This document shows, one piece after another, positions 1 to 11,931 of a stretch of 64,000 bases of DNA. Position 1 is the first letter of the stretch. The number at the start of each line of letters is the position of its first letter. The translations under genes and the position numbers were made by a program. The notes beneath the pieces are model-generated. The model was given only the letters and a program-made list of their open reading frames with translations, had not been told where the DNA came from and did not search any database. Source of the stretch: Asterella californica (Eukaryota; Streptophyta; Marchantiopsida; Marchantiales; Aytoniaceae); assembly GCA_036924285.1 (NCBI GenBank), contig JAYKYS010000001.1, positions 27,651,501-27,715,500 of the forward strand, written 5' to 3'.

Positions 1-284
1 CCTAAAGCGGCACAGCTGAAGTCACTCCATTCGAGTCGCGTCAGCTGAAATCGTTCCACCCATGACGCTCCACCAGAGGCACCCTGCTGAAGTCACTTAC
101 CGAGGAGATATTGGAGAGAAGCTTTAGTTACAGCTAAATACATCTTGAAGTGTTGTCCTTCTAATGTCTTATCTTCTGATAAGACACTTATGAGCTTTGG
201 AGCAACAGAAAGCCAGATGTCTCACACATGTGTGTTTTTGGAAGTCTTGCATTTGCATCTGTTACCAACACTACCGGCCGTAAG
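1..284. other. left flank, no gene seen
   Basis: No reading frame here resembles a known protein. A short motif, gctgaa followed by gtcact or a close variant, recurs about three times between positions 15 and 100. The last five bases (280-284, gtaag) are the left copy of the target duplication of the copia element that follows. Confidence 0.5.
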
Positions 285-546
285 TGTTGGAAATAGACTG
301 CTAGTAGAATAGGCTAAGGCAAAACTCTAAGTCACGACATAAGGACAGTATGAGAGTGTGGGAGAGTCATTGTTCCTCAAGAGAGTGTGGACAGAACCAA
401 GTAAATGATTACTCAATAATGTACAATGGTCTTGGGCCTGGATAATATACCTTGGGTCTTGGCCTTGGTTTACGAAAGGTCACCATCTAATAGCCTGAAC
501 TGGTTACTGTAATAAAGGAGTATTCGCACTGTATAGTATTCTAACA
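285..546 (-). repeat. copia element, left LTR (3' LTR)
   Basis: A 262-bp terminal repeat with TG and CA ends, aligned along its whole length with 6317-6576 apart from scattered substitutions and small indels. On the minus strand it is the 3' LTR. The adjoining bases 547-560 read, on the minus strand, as a weak purine stretch ending in ttgggag, a poor polypurine tract. Confidence 0.92.
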
Positions 547-581
547 CTCCCAATCAATAACAGTTCGGATAAAAATATTAC

Positions 582-1373
582 TTAGCTAGAAAACATTCCT
601 AGCTTTGGTAGTAGATAGTCCAACTTGGGAGCTGGTAAGCTCTTTGTTAGAATATCTGCAACCATGTCCTCAGTAGGACAATATCTAACTTCTATAACTT
701 TTCCAGCGACGTGATCTTTGATGAAGTGATATCGGATGTCGATGTGCTTCGTACGGTCGTGGAACTTGCTAGTGTCGACAAGGGCCAGAGCACTTTGGTT
801 GCCACAATATGTAACGATCGGCTCCTTGTCATGCAATCCGATGTCGGTCAAGAGCTGACGTAACCAGATTGTCTCTGAACAGCTCGTGCTAAGAGCTACA
901 TATTATGCCTCTGTACTTGACAGGGCTACTGATTTCTGTCTCTTAGAGGACCAGCTGATGGCTCTTCTAGAGTAGATGAAGCAATGTCCTGATGTGGATC
1001 GTCTTGTCTCCGTATGTCCTCCCTAGTCAGCATCGGTGTAACCGAACAGAGAGTAGGGCTGGGGTGAGTGAGCATACTCAAGGTACAAATTGAAAGTTCC
1101 CTTGATGTAACAGAAAATCCGCTTCATAGCGACAATGTGCTTGGGTCCAGGACTACTCATGAACTGGGAGAGTACACTAATGGGATAAGACAAATCAGGA
1201 CGAGTGCATACTGCGGCTCAATTAATAGAGCCAGCTGCACTCTGGTAAGGATAACTATTACATAGCTTCTTTTCATCCTCAGTGACAAGAGAGTCATCCG
1301 AGGAAAGTTTCTCACCTGTAACTAGAGGGGTGCTTACAAGTTTGCAGTCCTGTAAGCCAAATTGAAATAGTTT
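582..1373 (-). pseudogene. copia RNase H region, broken
   Basis: This is the C-terminal part of the copia polyprotein. A clear 89-residue stretch (851-582) holds the copia RNase H signature: CGNQSALAL, then KFHDRTKHIDIRYHFIKD, then ADILTKSLP near the end. Between about 1373 and 852 the connection region (an STP-like stretch, then a weak match to the TRPDI area) is visible only in fragments across frames with stops. It adjoins the reverse transcriptase piece upstream on the minus strand and the 3' LTR downstream. No function can remain. Confidence 0.85.
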
Positions 1374-2516
1374 CTATGTCAAATACAAAGTTTGACTAAG
1401 TCTGATAGTGCTAGAGGACGGATCACGATTAATCTCAATGCTAAGGCAATGATAGACTAGACCGATGTCAGTCATTTTGAACTGTGAGCTCAATTTCCCT
1501 TTTACGTGAGACAATAGAGCCTCACTACTGCTGGCAAACATAGTGTCATCTACGTAGAGAGCAAGGATGACGAAGTGTTGTTTCTGATGCAAGTAGTAAA
1601 CGTTTCTGTCTGCATCGGACTTAGCAAATCCAAGAGAAAGCAAAAAGTTGTCGATGATCAAGTACCATTCTCTTGATGATTGCTTAAGACCGTAGAGAGT
1701 CTTAAGCAATCTGCATACTTGACTGCGCCTTGTTGTAGTCACTCCTTCCGGAACACTCATGTATATTTCCTCGTTAAGTGTTCCATTCAAAAATGCAGTT
1801 TTAACATCCATTTGATGTACATGTAGATTATACTGCGCTGAGATGGCAAGGATGAGCCGTATCGACTGAATGCGGACTACAGGAGAAAAAGTTTCTGTGT
1901 AATCCAACCCTTAGATCTGGGTGAAACCACGAGCCACTAGTCTCGTCTTATAACGAGCAATGGACTCATCGGTATGCTTCCAAGTGCCGTTAGATTCGTG
2001 AGAATCTAACTCCTCCTCTATTGCTCTTCTCCACTGATCAGCATCAGGAGAAGATACTGCTTCTGTGTAAGAAACAGGTTTCATTGGCACTGGTTTGAGA
2101 GTTACCATCAATGCACGTTTGGTGTTCTTCCGAGACTTCGGGATCAGCGATGAAGGGTCGTAGCCTTCATCTTGGTTCCGTTGTGGAGGAACTGAATGTC
2201 GAGCTGATCGTCTCAATGGAGGCGGTGCTGAGAAATACAATGGAGGAAGAGAGGACTCGCTGTGGATAGGACCGGAAACTCGTGGTGAGCGTGGTGATTT
2301 GCGCCGAAGGTAGAGATGGCGCAGGTTCAAGTTCTCTGCAGGGAGAGAGTGATGGCTTGAGGAGTGAGAATGTGGAGGGCGACTGCTCCCACTAGACTGT
2401 GTACTGCTGATGACTCCTCCGTCAAGACCATGACTGCTAGAGACTCCTCCTCCAGATCCAAGACCAACAGATGGGGTTGGAGCTGGACCGGCAGGACATG
2501 ACAAAAGAACTCCCAC
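1374..2516 (-). pseudogene. copia reverse transcriptase (RVT_2) with one in-frame stop
   Basis: The first piece (2516-1911) is a Ser/Pro-rich linker ending in the usual entry to the copia RT domain (YTEAVSSPDADQWRRAIEEE, then YKTRLVARGFTQ). A TAA stop at 1911-1913 interrupts the frame, which continues at once with DYTETFSPVVR. The second piece holds QMDVKTAFLNG, LYGLKQSSREWY and the catalytic ALYVDD motif. The stop falls where copia elements usually have Lys or Gln before GLDYTE, so a CAA to TAA change is likely. It otherwise reads as a standard RT of the family. Confidence 0.9.
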
Positions 2517-3560
2517 TCAAAGGAAATCGAGAGAGACGGATGGGACATAAGCTGGGCCAGCAGAGGGGACGGGCACAGTATGATAAAAATAGACGTCAGT
2601 CTCAAGAGACGCTTGAGTGAGTGAGAGATCAGCAGAGGGGGTGGATGTGAGAAGGAGAGTAGGGGAAGACTCATCGAAGATAACATCACGAGAGGTGAAG
2701 GTATGACCGTCAGATTTTCTTTGGAGACGATAACCCTTACTCTGGCCGCTATAGCCAAGGAAGATACACTCGTGAGAGCGATCATTGAGCTTTGTGCGCT
2801 CAAGCTCGAGGACCTGGGAAAAAGCACGACAGCCAAAGACACGCAGAAAGGAGATATCGGATCGGCGAGGAGTTGTGGAGGCATAGGAGTGCCAGAGTTC
2901 ATAAGGTGTGATCATAGACGAGATAGTCTTAGACGGACACCGGTTCTGGAGGAAGGTGGCACAGGTGATTGCTTCACCCCAGAAGGACTTGATGAGCTTG
3001 GAAGTGTAAAGCATAGAACGGACAACATCAAGCAAGCTGCGGTTCTTACGTTCAGCAACGCTGGATGTTACGCTCGCGGTAGAAAGCGTCAAAAGCAGCT
3101 GAACGATATTCTCCGTCATTGTCAGATCGCAAAGTGACAAGAGATTGACCAGTGGCGCGCTCAGCAAATGCCAGATAGTCCCAGAAAGCAGCAAAAAAAT
3201 CACTCTTATAGTAGAGAAGACGAGTGACAGTGTAGCGCGAGTAGTCATCGATAAAGGTGATGAAATATTCGTAGCCAGAAAAGGTGCAAGGGGAGATGCG
3301 ACCACTAATATCAGAATGGATCAGTGCCAGAGGACGAGTGGATCGAGTGGAGCTAGCACGAGGGAATTTAGTGCGTGCATGCTTGCCGTCTGCACAAGCT
3401 GGACAAATATCCTAAGAGAGCGGGAAAAAAGAGAGGCCGGTAACATACCTGCGGTGGCTCAGCTTATGGATTCTATGATGATTAATATGGCCAGGTCTCT
3501 GATGCCACAAGGTAGAGAGATCGCCCGTTGTAGTAACAAGAGCACAGGGTCGAGGTGACG
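2517..3560 (-). pseudogene. copia integrase with frameshifts
   Basis: In three overlapping frames the minus strand shows, in order, a GAG_pre-integrase zinc-binding region (LWHQRPGHINHHRIHKLS, then ICPACADGKHART), the integrase core (HSDISG with the first Asp, FIDDYSRY, RSDNDGEY with the second Asp, then VAERKNRSLLDVVR with the Glu) and the post-core motif VFGCRAF, IFLGYSGQSKGYR. The D, D and E residues are all present, but at least two frameshifts separate them. The GC-rich block lies immediately upstream, where the protease-integrase junction should be. Confidence 0.85.
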
Positions 3561-4729
3561 TCGGTGGAGGAGTCTGACTTCCAGATGTGAAACCCTGAAG
3601 GTCTTCTAGTAGTCGAGGAGGAGATCGCGACCTGGAGAACTCAGAATTTGCAGTGTGCAGCTCAGGAAAGGTCCAAGTCGGATCAAGATGTGTAAGTTAA
3701 GCCGGGTAAGGATTATAAGGACGAGGACCAAGAAGGCCCTGTGTCTCACCTCGGAGGACTATGTCCCTATTGAGAGGATCGTCCCCCTAGTCCCTGGACG
3801 GACTGCCATCGAGGCAGTCCGTGAGGGACGGACGGCCGTCGAGGGAGTCTCCGGACGGACTGCCACCGGGGCAGTCCGCCGGAATTAGTCTGCCGGGCCC
3901 GCCGTGCGAGGATATTGCATATCCTCGCCAGCATATCCTCGCGGAGGCGGGGATAAGGCATGCGCATCCCCACTGCACGGGGATGCGCGATCTCTTATCC
4001 TCGCCTGCATACCCCTGCGGTGGCGGGGATATGGTGCGTGCGTCCCCGTTGTGCAGGGATGCACGCCTGGATGGGGTCCCCATCCCCATCCCGATCTCCG
4101 CTGCGCGGGGTGCGTTATCCCCCGTGCGGGATGGTGTCGCCTGTGTGCCCTGCGCGGATGAGGATCCCATCTCCATCCGTGGGGGCGCGTTTGCCTTACC
4201 CGCGTGGGGAGGCGCACCTCGTGGGAGAGACACGATGCTCCAGTCCCCACTGGCTGGGGGCTCCTTGTCTGCGGGGGCCATTAAGACCTCTCATGGACTG
4301 GGGGGTCGCGAGATAGTGTGAAGGTGCGAGGTAGTTGACGGGAAGGTGCGAGACAATTGATGACCATTGGCAGTTAAAGGCGGATCAAGAAACTCGATCC
4401 GTGTGCGCGCATGAGGAGGTGCACCAACAGATGACATCCGTGTAGGGAAAGAACCAAGAGGTGTGGTAGTGAAGGGGGTAGAGGCTGCGCTTTCAAGAAT
4501 TGGTCCCTCATTTGCCAAGTGTAACAAATCCAAATTTTGTGGATTGAGGACTTCACTTGTGAGAGAGAGCTCCGAATTAGGGGGAGAATAACTCCGTGAG
4601 TGACTTGGGTGAATTTCAGCTTGGGTGTGCGCATTCTGTGAAGCGGGGCTGGGCCTGGACCGTGGGAAACGGATCCTACGCATATCGCGGTTGAATAGTG
4701 AGGTGCTAGTCCGCTGGTTGGATTGTGGT
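3561..4729. other. extra segment between copia protease and integrase
   Basis: In copia elements the pre-integrase zinc region follows soon after protease. Here more than 1 kb intervenes and none of it resembles copia protein. An open frame at 4740-4291 on the minus strand is rich in Ser, Pro and Thr and looks non-domain. The middle is the GC-rich hairpin block described separately. I see no clear target duplication, so insertion is inferred from the displaced domain order only. Confidence 0.6.
3780..4320. repeat. GC-rich serial hairpin block
   Basis: About 540 bp, far richer in G and C than its surroundings, made of consecutive short inverted repeats. Perfect examples are cggactgcc paired with ggcagtccg at 3799-3821 and again at 3856-3878, gcgaggatat with atatcctcgc at 3906-3928, and gcgcatcccc with ggggatgcgc at 3962-3988. 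Imperfect ones follow to about 4140, including gatggggtccccatc. A gcgggggata-like core recurs at about 70-bp intervals. It sits inside the copia element. It could be a GC-rich minisatellite, a foldback element or organelle-derived DNA; I cannot decide. Confidence 0.8.
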
Positions 4730-6133
4730 CTAGCTCGCAAGCGGTCCTGATCTCTGGCTGGGGGGTAGTGTGTGGACTATCGGAGTCCTACCAGCTGAAG
4801 CTACAAGCGCGGTTTGGTCAACGACCAAAATTGAATTCCCGAGCATGTAGAGATCGTCGACAATGGGACAGGGAGCTAGCACTTGTCCAAATCTGTCTTC
4901 TAGATGACAAAGTCCGTTGCCAATTAAGCACCAGCCGTCATTGGCATCAAATTGCCGAGCTGAGAATAAATTCTTCTGCAAGGCGGGCACATGAAGAACG
5001 TCACGTATGTACACATGCTCACCGTTGAGCAAGTGCACTTCCACCATACCGGAACCAGCAACGTGGATGGTGGTGTTGTCATCGAGTAGAATCGCATCAT
5101 TCTCGGTGTTCTCAGTAGAGACGAGTGAGTATTCGACAAATTGTCGTCGATTATGTGCCATGTGGTGTGTGACACCTGTGTCCACATACCAATTAGGATC
5201 AGCTGTCTGCACGATTGCAGATGAACATTGTGCCACCAGAACTCGACGAGTGTTGCTATTGTTGTTCTGAGAACGACGATTCTTGTATCTGTTCTTGTTA
5301 CCAGCATTCGAGTTTTCGTTATTGCTGCTGGGTTTGTCCGGACACTCAGCGATATGGTGCTCGGGCTTGTTGCACTGGAAGTATTTCTCGTTAAGATCTG
5401 GCAGTCTTTTCGGTGGCTGGTTTCCGTCTTGTCGGTTGCCACCGTTGTTGCGCGGTTGTTGCCATTGCGTCCTTCTTGCCGGCGTCCTGCAAACAAGGTA
5501 GTAGATGGTTCCATCAATAACTTGCGCTCGATCATTTCCTCCTAGATGAGGAAGGTGATGAGGTCTTGTAGCGAGAGATTTGGGTTTGTTCTCATCGTCT
5601 GCAAGAATAAATGGTAGTTGTTGGGCATGCTGCCCATCAACGCGAGGACTTGCTCCTCGTTGGTAATTATCAATCCAGCTGAAGTCATTTGCTGGATGAG
5701 AGACTTGAAGTTGTTCACGTGCTGGGTGACAGTCTCGTTGAATTTCATCTTTAAAACCCGCAACTTCTCTCTTAAGTGCATCTTGGTCACCATGTCTACC
5801 TGCAAAGTGTTTGATCAAGGTGGACCATGCATCGTTCGACGTGATGCAGGACATTAGATGTCTTGTCACACTGTTCTCGCAGCATTCGTTGATCGCTGCG
5901 AGCGCGTTAACATCACGCTGATCCCAATCTGCGATGCTACCGGGTCCGATAGCAAGGGGAGGGATGGGTACAGTAGTACCTCCGAGTGTAGTGGCACGTG
6001 GTCTCTGCACGTTCCCTTCCATGATATCAAGAACACCATGGTCCCTGAGCCGCAAGGTTGTCTTGTGTTTCCAAAGCGTGAAATATGTGTCGTCGAACTT
6101 GGCCCAGCCTCTGATATCAAAGGGGGCAGACAT
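4730..6133 (-). pseudogene. copia Gag and protease, frameshifted
   Basis: The minus-strand frame opens with an ATG at 6133 and a copia Gag N-terminus (WDQRDVNALAAI, NDAWSTLIKHF). Near 5805 the true Gag core moves to another frame (MHLREKLRVLKMKFNETV, then SMPNNYHLFLQTMR), meets an in-frame TAG near 5542, and later returns. The zinc knuckle has lost its first Cys (YFQCNKPEHHIAEC instead of CxxC). The protease motif WYVDTG is intact, followed by the pre-integrase stretch LHVPALQKNLFS. The long uninterrupted frame is misleading: its middle third is out of register with the family. Confidence 0.87.
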
Positions 6134-6304
6134 TCTGTATCAGATTGATCGCTGGAACGATGAAGTTCTGTTAGCGTAGGTACAGAATCTCAGTGCGTGA
6201 AGCGTCTTCTCGCAGCAGCTGAAACGTCCTCCAACTGCTCTCACCTAAGGACCGAAGGCCTATCTAGTGCTTGTGCTATTGTGCTAATGCATCAACAAAA
6301 CAAA

Positions 6305-6316
6305 GCTATGATACCA
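6305..6316 (-). other. copia primer binding site (initiator tRNA-Met type)
   Basis: On the minus strand this reads tggtatcatagc and starts directly after the 5' LTR. It matches the classic plant copia site tggtatcagagc, complementary to the 3' end of initiator tRNA-Met, in 11 of 12 positions. Confidence 0.9.
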
Positions 6317-6576
6317 TGTTGGAAATGGACTGCTAGTAGAATAGGTTAAGACAAAACTCTAAGTCACGACATAAAGACAGTATGAGAGTGTGGGAGAGCT
6401 CCTCAAGAGAGTGTGAGCAGAACCAAGTAAATGATTATTCAATAATGTACAATGGCCTTGGGCTTGGATAATATACCTTGGGTCTTGGCTTTGGTGACTT
6501 CACTAAAGGTCACCATCTAATAGCCTGAACTGGTTACTGTAATAAAGGAGTATTCACACTGCATAGTATTCTAACA
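6317..6576 (-). repeat. copia element, right LTR (5' LTR)
   Basis: A 260-bp partner of 285-546 with the same TG and CA ends, followed directly by the target duplication gtaag at 6577-6581. Confidence 0.92.
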
Positions 6577-6857
6577 GTAAGAAGCTTGAGGATAGAAGTC
6601 AAGAGTGCATACATTTAGGTTATGGGACTGCATCCAAGGCATATAAACTTCTACGTATGATGGATAAGTCAAGTCATTTATTCTTTGAGATGTTAAGTTC
6701 TTAGAAACTGGTTTTCCATACTGTGAGAGATTTACTTCATCTACGAGTGATGCTTCACCTAGTCCAAATCCAAAGCATAGCATATCCTTATCTTTCCCGT
6801 TATCATCGAGTTCCACATAATTAGATAATACTCCATCATGATTAGTCAACTTGTCTG
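6577..6857. other. insertion-site DNA right of the copia element
   Basis: On the minus strand an open frame of about 95 codons (from 6864) crosses into the LTR and ends there. It looks mildly protein-like (YVEVYMPWMQS, LCFGFGLGEASLVDEVNLS), but I do not recognise it and no matching piece appears on the other side of the element. It may be a fragment of the sequence the copia element interrupted. Confidence 0.3.
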
Positions 6858-7945
6858 CTCCCATCCCATTGCTTCTGTTCAGGGAGAATTTGGTGATGAA
6901 GATGCATGTGATGGAGCGGCATCTCAGGCTTCAGATACAAGTCCAAGGTTGGATTTGCATGTGGATTTGGAGATCACATTTCCAGAATCTTCAGATCAGA
7001 CGGTTCCTTCATTGCGACGGTCTACTCGTGCTAAAAGATCACCAACTCGATTTGATGATCTTGACTTTGAAACATCACCTTTTTTGTTTAAGTCATTCTT
7101 TACATCAGCACTGTTGGCTTCTGTTCTACCACAAGAACCCCAGTCATATGAAGAAGCAGTTTCGGGTGTTGATTCTGTCAAATGGTTGGCTGCCATAAGA
7201 CAAGAATTGAATTCCAAGGGAAAGATGTTCACTTGGACTTTAACCCATTTACCACCTAATCGACTTACGGTCGGGTGTAAATGGATCATCGAGCAGAATT
7301 TACGGCCAGATGGTACAGTCGACAAATACAAGGCTCGTCAGGTGGCGCAAGGTTACTCTCAAGTGGAAGGGGTCGACAACGAAGAAATGTTTTCACATAT
7401 GGTTAGACTACAGTCAGTCCGGATGCTGTTGGCTATTGCGGCTCAAAACGATATGCTCGTCCATCATATGGAAGTCAAAACCGTATTCTTGAACGTTGTG
7501 TTGGAGGAAGATGTCTACATGCAGCATACTAAAGGGTTACTTTGGTCTGCAAATTACAACGTGCGATCTATGATTTGAAGCAGTCATCCCGCACGTGGTT
7601 CCAGCGCATGGATAACTACTCAAAGAAAAACATTTCGATCTGCTTTTTTGCAGACTCTAATGTGTATTTGCTCCAAAATTCATTCATTGGGGTTATTATT
7701 CCTTCCATTATATGTTGATTTTCATTCTGACACAGTCAATTTAATACTCATGAAGTATGCTAAGGATTTGTTAAATAGTGAGTTTGAGATGGTAGATCTT
7801 GGAGAAATCTATCACTGTTTGGGAATGCACATCCATTGTGATCGACAGCGGAGCGGGAAGTGATTCAGTTATCTCAGAGTTTTTACATTGTGCAGAAATT
7901 GAGACTCTTCCACATGAAGAATGCCAGGACAATATCTACCAAGGT
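6858..7945 (+). pseudogene. copia polyprotein fragment (linker and RT)
   Basis: Plus-strand remains of a different copia element. The linker ends in SLRRSTRAKRSPTR. The RT domain follows: SYEEAVSGVDSVKWLAAI, CKWIIEQNLRPDGTVDKYKA, VKTVFLNVVLEEDVYM. The frame breaks near 7530. The continuation DLKQSSRTWFQRMDNY is in the next frame, and the YVDD region is largely destroyed near 7710. EFEMVDLGEIYHCLGMHI (7780-7840) is the last good stretch. Homology stops near 7945, where a second copia fragment begins in the opposite direction. No LTR of its own is visible. Confidence 0.85.
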
Positions 7946-7963
7946 TCGGACAGAATTCCAAGC

Positions 7964-8223
7964 TGAAATTACGACAGGAATTTCGATGATGAAATTTTGA
8001 TCTACATTTCAAGAATTTCAGACATTATCAAAGAGAGATAACATAAACCAGAGACAAGAATGTCCATAGAATGAGAATCTCTTACGTTCATAATGTAGCA
8101 GGCTTTATACAGTGGTTAACCTAGCCTATGCCGCTATTAGCGTTAACAAGCGAAACAGCTTATACGACTATAACGTCTAGAGCCTAGAACGACTCAATGC
8201 TAAGCTCAAACTACATTCAAACA
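7964..8223 (-). repeat. probable copia LTR (3' LTR of the 8.2-9.0 kb fragment)
   Basis: The right end (plus strand cattcaaaca at 8214-8223) abuts a purine tract on the minus strand, ctatcgggagag (8224-8235), directly after the RNase H tail, as expected for a 3' LTR. The left end is inferred from a TG at 7964. No partner LTR is present, so the left limit is uncertain. Confidence 0.5.
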
Positions 8224-8235
8224 CTCTCCCGATAG

Positions 8236-9020
8236 TTTAAGAGTTATGTGTTTCACGTAGACCAAGTAACCTTGACAATTTCACATGATTTTCTTTTGGA
8301 AGTGGCTCTGTGAAAATGTCCGCAAGCTGATCAGAACTACAACAGTATAAAACAACAATGGTTTATTCTGCTACTTGCTAAATGATAAACCTATACCGAA
8401 TGTCTATATGCTTAATTACTACGACTGTGAAATTTTGTGGTCTCTAAAAGCGCTATTGCACTTTTATTATCACAATAAATTTTCACTGCTCCACGTAGAG
8501 AAGGCTGAACCTTAAACAACAATGGTTTGAGACAAATTACTTATGACGATGTCTTTGACAAAGCCATGTATTCTGCTTCGGTTGTTGACAAAGCTACTGA
8601 TCTTTGTCTCTGACTGCTCCAGCTGACAGCCGTGCCCGAAAGAAAGAAACATAATCCTGACGTTGATATTCTTGTATCAGAATCTCCAGCCCAATCAACA
8701 TCCTAATATCCAATGAGCGGATCTGAGGCGACAGAACGTTTGAACTGCAAAACAAGATCTTGAGTACCTTTTAGGTAACGCAAAACTCCTTTAACACACG
8801 ACCAGTGTTGCAAACCAGGATCAGCCATAACTTGTGCCAACGTAAACACAAAATATGCTATATATGTCCGGTCTGGTACAAAGAGCTGCCCACATGAGAG
8901 AGCTGAATGCACTCTGATAAGCAATCTCCTTCGAATTCATGGCAGTTCGTTCCTCTTCGGTTGATGGTGAATCTTTCAAAGACGGCCGCTCTCCGGTTCT
9001 CATCGGTGTAGATATCAAAG
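8236..9020 (-). pseudogene. copia RT tail and RNase H fragment
   Basis: The minus strand encodes the C-terminal copia region in three pieces. About 9018-8880 gives SSLMWAALCTRPDIYSIF, 8924-8703 gives PGLQHWSCVKGVLRYLKGTQDLVLQF, and 8700-8400 gives the RNase H motifs VALSTTEAEYMALS and CDNKSAIALLETTKFH. Frameshifts separate the pieces. The 5' part (Gag to RT) is absent beyond 9020. A gttcgg hexamer occurs at both sides (about 7944 and 9020), which may be chance. Confidence 0.83.
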
Positions 9021-11931
9021 TTCGGGGTAAATCGAAATTACAAGCAGAAAACCGGAACTTTTGGAATTACTGAATTTTTTAATTTTTCTTCCTTTTACTT
9101 TTAGTTAAGTTATTTATACAATTTGCTTCTTGTCCTCGATCAGTTACTAGCGTCAGTGCTTAGACAACTTACTCTGTCTGACGAAGCATCATCCAGAGTT
9201 CCATCACCATGCATCGTTATCGTGGAAATCATCATCTCTCCCATCCAACAATGCTCGGACTTGCCAACAGAACCTGAAAGACGAGCAAACCCAGAGCGAA
9301 GTCTGTGAGTTTAGCTTGAGCTTGGGCCATAGCGTGGGATAAAAATGATTACAACTAAATTGGATCGACTGGAAACCTGAAGCTTGCAATTGTTAGCTTA
9401 AGGCAGGTCGCTCCGACTCTAGCGCTACAGGTAATGTAAGCTTGAGGCAGACATAGTGTCTTATAAATTTCAAGGGAGTGTTTACTTGCAAATGATTGCC
9501 TGCTCGGAGAACAATGGCGAACATATTTATATTCATTAATTTAGCTTGCCAACATCTCGGACAAGAAGATCGCTCTTTTGTAGCCATCGTAAGGGCTATC
9601 TCTCGACACACAAAGTTAAGAATCTGATCATGATCATGGGGAGCAACTTTTTCCGTGCAGGAATTTTAATTTCCGCTCATATACTTATCTCACGAGTGGG
9701 CTGCTCGCGATTAACTATGCCATTCATGACTCTCCCATCGGTCCCTAGAGAACATCACTTGACCAGATTCCTTGGAGCCCGCTTGCAGTTTTCTGCTTCT
9801 CGGACGGGCGTTTTTACTTTCATGTTGCACATTGTACATGTCTTTTACACCCGTTTTCACTCCATTTTATGATTCTCGGTTTCGCGTTGTTATTGCTCTT
9901 AGTCAGCTACCCATAGCTAATCTAAAGGTCAGATCGATATCCGTTCGGACCTTGACCTTCTCCTTCCATTTGACCCTTGACTCGTGAGGTTCGAATTTGG
10001 TATGCGTACAAATTAAAGGCGCTGCTTTCTATGCCATCCCATGTCTATAACGTAGAGGAAGTCCTATCAACTGGTTTTGGTTACGAAGCTAGGTGTCTGT
10101 TGCAAATTAAAGACGATACGCTAACGGAAGGCTCGAGGCTAACATTTCTGGAAGGTTGAGACTGTGACCTAAGTAGCAGGGGAGAGAAGCATGCAGCTGC
10201 AATCATAAGCTATATATGCATAATGGTTACTTAAGGTAGAGAAATTTGCATGTACCAAGGGGCTCGAGCTAGCTAGTCGACTTAAAGTCGAAGTGGACGA
10301 GCAAATCGTCGATCACATCGTCTGTATATACTCCCAGGCCAGTCCCCGCGTCATCAAATTTCTTTTCCAGTCTGAGCTCGATCATTAAATGATATCTTTT
10401 CCAGCATCGTTCATTTTCCTTGCGCGGTTACGTGCTAAGCTTATATTTTGCCCAGCCCTGCAGGGCACAACTGATCTGTTATCGATCGGTACGGCCAGAC
10501 CCCAAGCACTCGAGATCTGGATGGTGGTCGCGCTACGCCCACTGTGATTGCAGTCTTCAATCGCACTGAAAAACTATAATATATCTTGGTGCTGCACGAT
10601 TGAATAGCACACACACATATATCGAGATTCAGTAATTAAGCGTGTATTGACAACAATAAGCACAGATTGTGCTCGATCACTTTCAGATTCTGCATCAACG
10701 TCAGACTTCAATGATCGCTCCTGATTCCTTCTTGCCGTGTTTTCACACATACGAAGGCGATAAACTAGTGGATAAAACTAGTAGTGAATGTAGTCCTAGT
10801 TTTTCATCAATGTAGTACTTGTTTGCTAGCGCTGCTCCAGCATCATTCCAAGAACTTTCCGCTCTTTAAAGTAGATAGTGATCATGATTAACGAGCTAGT
10901 GATCGTAGTTTCAACTCGCATGCATGCATCTTGAAGCTGACTGACTGATGTACAGTCGCGAACTTATATAATCCATGCATGATCATGCTTTGTCAACGCT
11001 AACTAGTCATTAATACACAATATGCCTCTAACTGCTCCAGGGCTCCAACTGAATCAATTCTTCAATGATACCTTAACGCAATACAAACTTTTGTAGGACA
11101 CTTTTACGTCAGATTAATTCTCAACAGTTCATCCCACTTTCGTCAGAATCGAAGATTCTGAAACATAATAGTCTAACTGCAAACAGGACTTCTTGCAACG
11201 CAATCAATTTTTACTTCGAATTGCTTTATTTTGTGCGATATGACTGCGACTGAAAGACTCAACTTTTGGATGCAGTTCTGAGCATGAAACGACTCCTCCA
11301 GCGGCAACATCGCTTTCACCATCTCCTCTTGGAAACTAATCTGAGTAGACATACGTAGCCTCTTCTTACACGTCCAGCTCGAAATGTGCTGCAATCTTTA
11401 GCTGGATTCACGCCGATGCTTTGATTATAGACGAGTTCGCTCGTGCTTATGCTCAGAAAGGCATGCTGGCTATGTCCGTGATATTGAGAGACAAGAACGT
11501 GTGCATGAACGTGTGCATGCTCAGAAAGGCATGCAGGGGATTTGCCTGACTGAAAATGGCCTAAATCGTTCATGGACAAAGTGATGTTTTAACGTAAATA
11601 TGTTTACTTCTAGAATAATTAATCGAATTTTTAACCTTGTCTAGTGCTCCCTTATTATCTCCACAAATAGTTGTATATACTGCTAAGAAATCTGAAGCAT
11701 GAAAATTTGTCAAGAGTTGACTGTAACCCGATAGCCTCTCTTGTGGCAGTTGAGACTGTTTGGTACTCCGTTTCTGTTGTAGAGACAGGAATAGTTTTTT
11801 CCAACAATTGCTCCAACTGATTGCCCCGGGTCCAATAGAGAGGACATAATCAATTACCGATCGTCTGTCAATGTGATTAGCATGGTGAATATATGAAGAC
11901 TTGACTCAGTGGTTCGCTTGATAAATAGCTT
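9021..11931. other. no gene recognised
   Basis: None of the short reading frames on either strand resembles a protein I know. Between 11,447 and 11,535 an 18-bp piece around ctcagaaaggcatgc occurs twice. Palindromic tetramers such as gatc, tcga and gcatgc are common from 10,200 to 11,000. Confidence 0.5.

Larger units (their letters stand above)
285..6576 (-). mobile_element. Ty1/copia LTR retrotransposon, structurally complete, decayed
   Basis: The element is bounded by two near-identical LTRs (285-546 and 6317-6576), each reading tgttgg to taaca on the plus strand. It is flanked by a perfect 5-bp target duplication, gtaag, at 280-284 and 6577-6581. A primer site complementary to initiator tRNA-Met lies next to the right LTR, so the element runs on the minus strand. 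The order is copia-type: Gag, protease, integrase, reverse transcriptase, RNase H. The coding region has several frameshifts and in-frame stops, and an extra GC-rich block sits between protease and integrase. The element should be immobile now. The clean ends show it was a normal insertion. Confidence 0.93.

Noticed and set aside
3787..4316. Several long open frames on both strands of the GC-rich block
   Set aside because: High GC removes stop codons, and the frames merely translate the hairpin repeats.
4730..6133. Reading the long open frame as an intact 467-residue Gag-protease
   Set aside because: Its middle section is out of register. The real Gag core is in another frame, so the open frame is fortuitous there.
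7944..9025. gttcgg at both sides of the 8-9 kb copia fragment as a target duplication
   Set aside because: The fragment has lost its 5' half, so matching hexamers cannot be the ends of a normal insertion; chance is likely.
9546..10159. A chain of overlapping plus-strand frames as a possible multi-exon gene
   Set aside because: No domain, no convincing splice signals, and composition as in neighbouring non-coding DNA.
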